A DNA stretch of 64,000 nt, taken from positions 38,901 to 102,900 of the forward strand of contig JASAMV010003298.1 in the NCBI GenBank assembly GCA_030248065.1, read 5' to 3'. Below, one piece after another: positions 11,801 to 21,500 of the stretch. The position numbers and the translations under genes are program-made. The stretch is from Rhynchonema sp. JSB1_4 (Eukaryota > Nematoda > Chromadorea > Monhysterida > Xyalidae). Position 1 is the first letter of the stretch. Each line of letters starts with the position of its first letter. The notes under the pieces are model-generated. The model was not told the origin of the DNA. It saw only the letters and a list, made by a program, of their open reading frames with translations, and did not search any database.

Positions 11801-13632
11801 GGGCAAATTTCAACCTGGCCGTGAAACATCAGGAAGCAACCAATCGGCTCGCCAGATTAGGGTCGAGTAACACGATGTCCAAACTTTGTTAATATATACT
11901 ACCTCCCCAAGATCAAGCGCGGTCGATGGGTTGTTAACCAGCACCTTTAACAGAGAAACGTCTGTGTATAAAACGCTGAAAATATCTTAGATTGGATTAC
12001 ATTGTGTCTTGCACAGGCCCGCCTCAAACTTTTTTCATTTTTTCTCCTCCCGTGAAAATATGTGGGCTCCGTGAAACATCACAAAGCAACAAGTTGAAAA
12101 TCCATTTCTTAAATCTGGGTTTCTGGTGGCTTGTCTTCCTTTTCTGAAAAAATGGCTGCAAACAAACGCGGTCAACATTCAATTGTAGAGGCACTTTAAT
12201 ACACACAGCAGCTTCAGCTGTATGTTGTTGACCGACGCATGAGTGAACACTTTTGTGTGCCCATTTTGGCGCCGCGCTTTCACTTTCGGGAATCAGATGC
12301 CGATCAACATCTCAAATTATCTCACACGCTTTTGCAGACTTTGGCTTCGGCAATGCGACCGCCAGCGACAGCAACGGTCTCACGTTCACAATGACATTGA
12401 TCAACTACGCTCCAGTGTGGGGTGGTCAATTCGACGTTAGGATTGCTGTTGTTGTTCTTTTGGAACTTCTAGATTCCCCACATCGGACAATAAACCAGGC
12501 TACAAACACTGTTACTGCATTCGCAAGTTTACACGAATACAGAGATGCAGTGCGTCAAACGTTGTTATATTCCACACAAGTTGCAATAATAGGTTCACGC
12601 TGAAACGCCGCTTTTTCGCTTGGGGCCAGTTCCTTACTCAGCGCGTGATGCATATACAGTATGTATGTATGTAGATCGATGTGTCGACTTTAGACATGTT
12701 CGAAGCCAATTTAAACATTACAGGTGTGAGAAATCGGCTTTTAAAATGCAAAATATATCGAGTACTCGAAGAGTTCATTGTGTGACGTGAAAAATGATGC
12801 TCATGTTTCTCTTTAAGTTCTACGTCAACGACTTCCAAGTGGGTGCCGCAAAGCACACGTTGCAGACTTACGTGAACCCAAATGGATTCGGACGGGTGAG
12901 TGAATTGGCACAACACAACGTCAACATTTGAATATGACCAATCAAATCCATAGCCATAGGCACTGAAACAGCCAAAATACACACCAAGGAGGTTCAACTT
13001 ATGGGGTTATCTTGATACTCAAGCATATTTTTCGATTACAGATAAAACGTACAGATAGATCCCAGTCAACTAAAATAATGAAAATATGTCCCGTGAAACA
13101 GGTGCGAATGGCAATATGTTCAAAATGAAAGATATTCTGTTTTTTTGGAGGAGAGTTTCGAATAAAGCTCGAATAACACTCGATATTACCAGAAAAAACT
13201 TTAATACTTTTTTTGGTTCAGTGATGTAGGGGTCGGGTTGTGTGGGGTATTACCCCCGGCTAGGTGGCTACCAAATCCCACACCCCGAACTGCCTGCTAG
13301 CTCGAGCTACCCAAAAAATTCCCATAACATGTTTTTCACGGGTACTTTTGGCAATTTTTTTCCAATACCTAAAAACTCAAACCTTGCTAGGTACCTAGCA
13401 CGAGGTGGCCTGACCCCACCCCGCCCCCCGGCTGGCTGGCTCGAGCTACCTGACAAATTATCTACGTACAACACTAATTTGGTCTGTAATGAAACAAATT
13501 TTCCCTTATCAGGTTGAACTGGCCTTCTACGCGTGCGAGGGATGTCCGGCTGGAACGACTGCAAAGCTGCACCAGATACACATAACCGACGATTTGACCG
13601 GCTTCGTCAAACACCCAAATCCGAACTCGTAG
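8889..13632 (+). CDS. Secreted galectin-like protein, tandem paralogue 2 (complete, 281 aa)
   Basis: Eight exons splice in frame: 8889-8949, 9223-9413, 9584-9662, 9913-10052, 10145-10223, 12338-12435, 12818-12895, 13513-13632 (TAG). Exon 1 encodes a classic signal peptide (MSLTLLLAFAALCV...), ending in phase 1 before a GTTAGC donor. Exon 2 starts with VECRV and contains several Cys and an NVS glycosylation site. Exons 3-8 give PDTVPPFDG, RFTFETPPAQNMP, TNQKSSGFWSSYG, FTMTLINYAPVWGGQFD, FYVNDFQVGAAKH and CEGCPAGTTAKLH. The F-VN-H spacing and upstream GG..G..I-type strands suggest a divergent galectin fold without the usual sugar-contact residues. The intron between 10223 and 12338 carries a nested fold-back complex. 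An alternative ATG at 9153 lies in intron 1 and is not used in this model. Confidence 0.85.
9719..9797. repeat. Half copy of the CGATTTAGCCTTGTG hairpin
   Basis: One arm of 14750-14924 (GATGCAGTTTCGGCCCATAA, ending near GGCGCCCTG) without its partner. In intron 3 of galectin-like paralogue 2. Confidence 0.75.
10717..10962. repeat. 246-bp hairpin with central TGAAACAT
   Basis: It is a near-perfect palindrome bounded by TTGTTTGTGCTCCCC and its complement. Arms include the words ACAACA/TGTGTTGT. TGAAACAT (10826-10833) lies next to the dyad axis at about 10840. The left half is duplicated at 11471-11640 inside the adjacent element. Confidence 0.8.
11067..11950. mobile_element. TTAA-bounded fold-back (884 bp), nested
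   Basis: TTAAAGGTGCTGGTTAAC opens it and its complement closes it, with TTAA at 11067-11070 and 11947-11950. The arms (11067-11350 and 11650-11950) are mirror copies including GCACAATAGCTATTG. The centre contains a copied half of the 10717-10962 hairpin (11471-11640). Confidence 0.75.
13237..13470. repeat. CTAGGT/GCTCGAGCTACC low-complexity repeat
   Basis: GCTCGAGCTACC occurs twice (about 13299 and 13438), with GGCTAGGTGGCTACC and GCTAGGTACCTAGC between. Partly self-complementary. In the last intron of galectin-like paralogue 2. Confidence 0.45.
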
Positions 13633-14126
13633 GCGATGTTGAGGGATACGCCAATGTTAAAAATGAAATGTGCTCATGTAACTTTGGAAATAACTTGTTT
13701 CCGCGCACATCAAATAAGTACTGTGTATACTGAGTTCTTAGCAATTTACGATATGAATACATCGGTTCACTGCGAACCTATACACGTTTGTGCAATGGCA
13801 AAATTGGTCTGTGCCCACCTGACACGATAGAATTGGTTTGGCTTTCCACAGTGCGCTGAAACAAGTCGAAAGTTAGCATCATGCAAACCGGCTTTTGATT
13901 ATGATATGAAACGATCGAAAAAGAGTTTAGGGCGGATATTATTTTGGTTTAAAGCGATTAATTATTTATGATCGACTGCGAATGACTTTTCTGGGTGATA
14001 TGTACTGAAGAAGGGGAAATTGTTACTGTTGACCATCTGACGAAAGCAAATTGAAGTTCCGGGAAATCAAAGATTCGCACTCACAAGCCCTTACACTGAA
14101 AAGTTTTACATTGTTCGGCAACTTTC

Positions 14127-14275
14127 AGGCCCGGAAGGTCAGCCCCGGTCTTTTCAGGCCCAGTTTTTCAGGCCCGACCGATTCATGCCCAGCATATTTT
14201 GACCCATTTGTAGGCTTAGGCTTAGGCTCCAGCCAGGCCTGAACCTGTGCCCCGGGACTGAACCGTCGCACAATT
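14127..14275. repeat. CAGGCCC-word repeat, copy 1
   Basis: About 150 bp built from CAGGCCCG/GGCCTGA words, with a short TTAGGC run in the middle and the end ACTGAACCGTCGCAC. The same unit recurs at 30076-30224 and 40398-40566. Confidence 0.65.
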
Positions 14276-14749
14276 GTTTTACATACATAGATACAAGTGG
14301 CAGTTGTGTTGATTGAATAAGGAAAGGAACTTTGCTTACAATATGTGGGTACAAAGCATCGAAATCTTGAAGAATCAGCAGTGTGTAGTGCGAGGTGGTC
14401 CAATCTGAAGGGTTTGTATATTGCTCCGTGTCAGTGAGAAATTCTGCGCAGTGGAAGTCAGTGTTGAAAACTGAGCCTTGATTGAAGGCATACTTTTCTG
14501 AGTCCATCATATTTTTGCCATTTCATCGATTCAAGTGACGTAACACAGTGTTCCTCAATGTTGCATCCCACTATAAATTTAGTTCTCTATATTGGGTTAT
14601 AGTGTGGTGAGAGCAATAATTATCATTCCAGTCACATCAGCAAAAGTCAGAAACCGACAGAAGAATGCAAATTCAACTGTGGTCAACTCTGCACTGGCTG
14701 CTGTCTTGTGGACGTGCTTTGCACAAAAGATGATAGATCAATAACGATA

Positions 14750-14924
14750 CGATTTAGCCTTGTGGGCACGCATTGCGTTAGATCCGTGGATGCAGTTTCG
14801 GCCCATAATGCCAGACTTTTGTCATTGACAAGGCCCAGGGCGCCATTGCAGTCTGGCATTATGGGCCGAAACTGCATCCACAGATCTAACGCAATACGTG
14901 CCCACAAGGCTAAATCGTATGGTC
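14750..14924. mobile_element. TA-flanked hairpin with CGATTTAGCCTTGTG ends
   Basis: CGATTTAGCCTTGTGGGCAC and its complement are flanked by TA. The arms are nearly identical for 70 bp (GATGCAGTTTCGGCCCATAA). It is intergenic. Confidence 0.8.
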
Positions 14925-16052
14925 AACTCTAGTCGTCAGCTGAGAGCTGGAGAAATTAGGGCGGTGCAAGCCAGTTTTGGCACGGTCATACCCAAAAGTT
15001 CACCATCATGGTGCTTGCTTTGCCGTGCGATGTGTTGCATACCGTCATTATTCACTCGCACTATTGCAATGCACTGCCGTGTGTTTGTGTTTGCATCATG
15101 TACCCTGATCTGGCAAGACGCACGCATGTGTCATTGTTGCTCTGTTGCGCTCTCCAGCTCACAGTGTTTGTACAGTGCATGCGCAGAACAAACGTGGGCA
15201 CGCTGCACTATTGATCGTGCACCTCTCTACCAACACCATTCTGTTTCACCCACCCTCCTAAATAATAAAAGCAACGTTTATACGACCGCTCAGCACAGCT
15301 CCTGTCCCACAGGAGTGCGCGCTGTAAAGCAAGAGCACAACAAGCGAAACAACATCACACCAGGAGACGTGCGTTGTAGACATGCACTGGGGTTGAGATG
15401 GGTCCGCTTCCAGCTGACACCGCTCTTAAGCATAGCGCCCCCAGTGCAAGTCCAGCGTCGTCTCATGCGCATCTTTTTGGATTTTTTTCAAAAAATTCAC
15501 CGTTATTTTTTTTCGCACAGCATACACAATTTTCAGACGATTTGGCTCATTAAAACATTTTGGGTCTGAAAAATTAGTTGGCAAATTTTCAGTACCATTA
15601 CACTTGTTAAATCGTGTTCCAAACAATTATGCGCGCCATCTTTCATAAAGGCATCGCGTAAAATTTAAGAACATAACTGCAAATTGTTGATGTTGGTGTT
15701 CGGGCCGGTCTTCTTGAACCAAAGGGGGTGGGGCCATAGCCCCTGTGTCTCCCCCCCGGATCCGCCCTTGCTATGTGTCGATTAAAAATAACATGAATTG
15801 CACTGCGTGTTCCTTTGGTGGCCCGTTTCGACGTTCTGTTCTGACCCAGACGAGCGGTGCGTCAGTAACTCGTCAGTGCAAATGTGCCAGATGGCCTCGT
15901 GTGATCGCACAAGAACATCCACGAGCTGACGGTTTTATACTCGCGTGAAACATCACAGCTTATCACAAGATCGTCAGCAGAGGCCTTAGGCAGCCTTCAT
16001 GACCAATGAACGCGCAATGAATCACGGATCGAGGGAATGTTCACTCAAAACA
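14925..16052. other. Gene-free intergenic DNA with a long spurious frame
   Basis: A 223-codon plus-strand frame runs 14898-15569 but starts in a hairpin arm and has no recognisable motif. I see no supported gene. Confidence 0.5.
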
Positions 16053-17703
16053 TTAAAGGGATCGGGACACAACCGAAGGAAGGGCAGCAGAGCGCAGTGT
16101 TATACATCGTTGGAAAGCACTTTGACAGCATGTGTCACGCACCAATGTTAAGCTCCTTAATGATTCGCTATCTCTTGGTAGAGCGACTTTTCGTTCCAGA
16201 AAAAAGTGAATTTTTTCACAACTTGAAACAACCGGTGCAGAAACCCCAAATAAGTTGAAAGTCAAGTAACACGTGGATAGGATTACAACAGCTTCTGGAT
16301 AACTTATCATGAGAACTTCAGTTGCTCAAAGCATTGCTTCACTCGGTGAGGGTGCGAAACGTACCAAAAATCGGCCATATTTTTCGAAAACACAAGTTTG
16401 CCTCTAAATTTTGAGGCCGCGCTTTGCGTTGCAGAAATGAAAATGTAATAGAAAAAAGAGCATTTTCTAAAGTACCATAAAATAAGGGCTTTAAATTTGG
16501 AAACACTTAAATAGCGGCGTGACAGGCCGAAAAGTACGTGAAAATTGCTCCTAAACTGCATAGTTGCATTCATTGACGGAAATTTGATGTAAATGAGCCA
16601 CGTATTGCATTGCATTGGAAACGAGAAAGTCAGATAAACGCACAGTCCAACAATCTAGACGAGTTTCAAAACTTCAAACTCCATGGTCCGGCTGGTGCAG
16701 CCATGCCAGCCTGAATAAGATATTTGGCTATAAGTCGTTACTGTTAAAGATTGCACATTTGATAGCATCAAACGATGTAGCTTCAAAGTAGCTATCGAAC
16801 GATATATAACATGCCCGTACTATCTCTTACTATGGACAAGAAACGGTCAAAATTCCGAAATCGCACACGGTGACGTGACGGTTCATTCCAGAATCGTCAA
16901 AAAAGCAATTTTTTAACCTCTGCCCTTAAGCGTAAGAATTTATTGGGGCTTGTTATATATCACTCGAAAGCTACTCCCGAGATACATTGTTTGGTGCTGT
17001 CACATTTACAATAGCTGTTAACAATAAGCATTTATAGCTGAATACCGTATTCAGGTTAGTATGGCTGCCCCGAGAGATCTGTAGACCTTGGGGTCTTTGG
17101 ACCTTGATAGGTTGTTAAACCAGACGTTTCTCTCATTTTTTTGTTTCGAATCCGATACAATCTGTGGCGTTTATGTGTCACAATTCTGGCGATGAATGTA
17201 ACCACCTAATTTAGCGGCAATTTAATGGATTTTTAGGCCTGTCACGGAGCTAGCCGTGAGTTAAAAAAACTAAAAACCTTATTTTCTGATACTTTCGACG
17301 ATGCGCTATTTCTCCATTGCATTCTTATTTCCGCAGCGCTAAGCTGGCCTCAAAATTTAGGGACAAACTTGTGTTCTCGAAAAATATGACCGATCTTTGG
17401 AACGTTTCGCAGTCTCACCGTGTGAAGCAATGCTTTGAGCGACTGAAGTTGTGATGGTAAGCTATTCAGAGGCTGTTGTAATCCTATCCACGTGTTAGTT
17501 GACCTTCAACTCATTTGGGGTTTCTGCACCGGTCGTTCCAATTTGTGAAAAAATTTATTTTTTTCTGGAACGAAAAGTCGCTCTACCAGGAGGTAGCGAA
17601 TCTCCAAGGAGCTTAAAATTTGTGCGTGACATGGGCTGTCGGAATGCTTTCCAACGGTATGTAACAATACGTCCTTCCTTCGGTTATGTCCCGAGCCCTT
17701 TAA
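16053..17703. mobile_element. TTAA-bounded 1.65-kb fold-back element, copy 2
   Basis: It has the same termini and inner sequence as 701-2363 but sits in the opposite orientation (its right arm is closest to the left arm of copy 1). TTAA flanks are at 16053-16056 and 17700-17703. It is intergenic, between galectin-like paralogues 2 and 3. Short open frames inside, such as 17499-17864, are arm sequence, not genes. Confidence 0.8.
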
Positions 17704-18565
17704 TGATCAGTAAATGCGCGAGCAAACCATCCTTTCTTGCTGGATCCGTCCTTGGATCCGCTCTGTGCATCCATTGTGAACACGCCGTCAAAACGTCGCT
17801 GGACAACAAAATTATATCTTGTGCCCAGCTAATGTACCTAGTTTCAGAGTTCCTGATTATTTGACGCCCACACCGCGTTTGTATCAACCTTGAATCTCCG
17901 TTTGTTTGTTTCCCATGCTTTCGGTTGCTTTTGATTCTTTTTTGGTGCAAAAAAGTAGACAAGCTCTGCTGAGAAACAGTTATGTAGTTCTTTGCTGTTC
18001 CGACTGCGTTTTGAACGTCAGATTACTATCGCTTTTTGGTTGCTCTCACGGCGGCAGCGTGTGGGTGGGGGCGCGCGAATCTTTCTTGCCACGCACAAAT
18101 ACCAGCATTCGTATTTCTGGGTCATGTGACCTTGAAGCAAAACAAACTTCAAACACAAACGTGTCGTAAAATGCTGCAATACACGCATCCTTCAAAGTAC
18201 TAAAAATGACCAATATTGAGAGTGTCGAAAATTCACGGTTGACGTTGTTCAGGTGATAAATCCGAAAATGACGCTGACATAGCTGCGTACAAAAATCAGC
18301 TCACCATCGTCGATTAACATACATGCATATATCCAGTTTTGATCATAATATTCTGACACATGGATTTCCATTGCGTGAGCGTACCAAATAAATTTGTAGT
18401 GACGTGTTAGTGAATTGCACTGGATAAAAGCAAACTGATTGAACATATAGATTTTCTTGTAGCCATCAAATTTTACTGATTATATTCGATTGGAACGAAC
18501 GACATTAAATTTTATTTCCCTCTGGGCCCCTGCTTTTCAAAGTGAAATATTGACGCACCTGCACA
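17704..18565. other. Upstream region of galectin-like paralogue 3
   Basis: No gene or clear repeat. It presumably contains the promoter, but I cannot identify core elements. Confidence 0.4.
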
Positions 18566-21500
18566 ATGTTGATGCTAATGGTCGTGTTGCTGGCATTCGG
18601 TGCGATTGGAACAAATGCTGAAGGTAAGTGGTTAAACGATGACCGTGTCATGCTTCTTTTAGCTGCGGCAGTCTTTGGGAGGGCTTCTTTCGGAGGGAGA
18701 CCTTGAAAGAAAATGAGGCAAGCGATTGATACAATTGATTTCCGAAAACTGTCCAATTATTCTCCCTTCTGATCAAAACACAATCAAAATTATGCATGTA
18801 GCGAGGGTCGTTAAGTACCTGGATACAGTGGTTTTTAAAAAAAAAATTTTTATTAAAAAAAAATTTTTTTTTGAAAAGAATTCGTTCCAAAAGTTAAAAA
18901 AAATTTTTTTTTATTATTTCAAAATTCGAAAATTTCTCGATTTTTTTGCTCTAAAAGTGCTATTTTTTGCATAAAAATTGCTAATGTTGACATCACCTAA
19001 CCCTACCATGGGTGTATTGGGTGCCATAATCGTTGTTTTGTGGCATCTAGACATAGTGCACACACTCACATGGCCTCTCATATGATTACACATGTACATG
19101 TGACTGGGTGGGCATGCATTTATCCATGCAACAGACCCGAAAGCAGTGATTCGGTGTGATATTCACTCTATATTTACACTGTTTGTCACATATTTGCATT
19201 GGTCGTGTACCAAGAGGCAATAGTTTCACCCAAATTTACCGTCTTTTGTGTCACAAAGCCACACCAAGGCACCCACACCACGTGGAGGAAGTGTACGGGT
19301 GTGTACCTGACTACTGTTGGTACTCATTGACCATTGTTTAGTATTGTCTTCGTGTCGTGAGTGCCTTATATGCACTTACCACACGTTATGGAAGAAAAAT
19401 GCCACTATTTTTTGGTTTAGCGCTCATTTTTTTTCGTTTCTGGCAGTTTTTGGCTGGAATAAAAAAAAATTTTTTTGATTAAAAAAAAATTTTTTTTTTA
19501 AATGGGGTTTGAATAAAAATTTTTTTTATTAACCACTGCCCGGATACCTCTGAATTCAAGTCAAACCTGCTAATATCAGACTTTATACTGCTCTTGACGG
19601 CAACCCAAATTGTAGTCTTCCGGTAGAGAATTTGCATCTGTTTTTCAGTTGAGTGCAAAGTGTCGAATTCGTACTGTACGTTGTTCGTGGACAAGCTGCC
19701 GGTCGACTGTTACTTAGTGAATGGACAATGCGCCTCGATCAAACAATATCAGGACTTCCCCGTCACCACCTACCACAACGCAACCATTTTGACAGTCGCC
19801 GAACCCGGTAGTCCGCAAGAATTAATTGTAAGTGTATGTGGTCAAATTCTCGAATTGCAACACAAAAATAATGGGAGCTTTTTATGGGTCAGGGTCCTTT
19901 TCAAGATCAGGGTCCATACAGTATACGAATACGACTTGGTTTTGACCAGGGGTTCGGAACAAAAGAAGATGAATTCTTGTCCAAAACTGTGCTCTTGCAC
20001 TGAACTTGCAAGGCGACCCATAAAAAACTTCCAATCTCTTTGTGGCAATTCGTGAATTTGACTGCATGCGTGTGTTGATCCAATTTTGGGCAAAAACCGC
20101 AGTATCTGTATCCCCTAGGAGCGCTCACAGTTAAAGTTTGACATGTTTATCTCACCTAACCACTCAGTGATGGCGGAACCATGTCTGAATATGTAATTAA
20201 ATCGGGATAAGATGCGATCTTGGCCTGCTTGTTAAGAAACCGGTGTCGCCTTCCGATAAGTTTAGCCAAAAATATGTGCACAAAGTGTGTTGCAATCAAC
20301 AGTAGTGGTGCTTGTGGCAAACCAAAATGCGCCAATGATCAACGTGTTATGCGTGCCACATCACATGCACCCTAACCTTTGATCACAAGCACACTTCGTG
20401 CAAATTCTGACAGAGTAATTGACAAACAGATTTTCAAATGGCATGTTTTCGTACTTGTTGTCCTTTTCAGGCTGACACGGTCGCTCCGTTTGACGGCATA
20501 CAAGCGAATCTGTTTTACGTCCGTAACATCGTCAATGGATTCCCAACGGGTGTGGTGCATGATTAGACATTTCGGACCTTCTCAATTGCAGATTCTTTGA
20601 AAAGTCATTTGAAAAGACATTTGGAAAAAACACATCGAATAAACAAGAGCGTCGCATGAAGCACTCCAGCACCCAGCTACAGTACCAGCTGCAATTCTAG
20701 GCGATCCTGAGGTGTCGCCGCCCAGCCTGCACCCGCCTCCGCCGGGCCTGCAGGCTCCGCTGGTTTCTTTTCTTAACTGTGCAGGCCAGCCGGCGGGCTA
20801 AGGGTGGAATTTCCGAAACGGTGTAAAGGTCAATTGGGCGTAAAGGTCGGTGTAAAGTTCGATCGAAAGCTCGGTGTAAACGTGAAACATTGCCTGGTAT
20901 TAACGTGGAATGTTTCAAGTTTACACCGAGGTGTATCACACTGAGCTGTCGACCGAGCTTTCCACCGACCTTTACACCCAACTGACCTTTACACCGTTTC
21001 GAAAATATCACCCTAAGCCTGCGCCGCCTCAGGATCGCCTAGAATTGCAGCTGGTACTGCACCTATGTATAATGAGCGATATCAAACTTGTTGATCGTAT
21101 AGCTGCCTTGCCTGCCTACCCTGCCTTGATCATTGTGCGATCTTTACAAACAGAGAATTTTAAGAAATTTAGAGATGCCATAGTTATTTCCGCCAGCTTA
21201 GAAGTTGTTGACACACCTACATAGCATGAACAACCTTTATGCTGGCCGGAATTAGCGGCTCCATGCCAAAATCGTTCTTGACCGAGATCGGAAACGATCC
21301 CCCGACCACCAGGTTTGACATCGCTCGTGTCCAAAAAAGGATCTACATTAAGTATTTTATTGCAAAATATGGCTTATTGGCTGCACAGGGCATCGCCTGC
21401 GCATAACGATCGAGACTCCTCCACCCCAAAACATGCCCAGTAACACGGCCGACAACAAGTTCCAATTCATGATCAAAGTGGCGCAAAAGATCAAAACCTG

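Larger units (their letters stand above)
10293..12199. mobile_element. Outer TTAA fold-back with nested hairpins inside
   Basis: The left arm, from TTAAAATGACTCTGCAATTG (10293), is mirrored by the right arm ending CTTTAAT at 12199. The arms extend to about 10543 and back from about 11950. Between them lie further inverted repeats: 10543-10640 against 10963-11066, the hairpin 10717-10962, and the complete fold-back 11067-11950. All of it is inside the intron between exons 5 and 6 of galectin-like paralogue 2. Sequence at 10228-10275, just outside, also resembles the start of the inner element. Confidence 0.7.

Noticed and set aside
14898..15569. A 223-codon open frame on the plus strand
   Set aside because: It starts inside a hairpin arm, has no recognisable domain, shows mixed composition and has frames open on both strands. 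Probably chance.
17499..17864. A 121-codon open frame
   Set aside because: It lies in an arm of the 1.65-kb fold-back, and the same frame is broken in the other copies.
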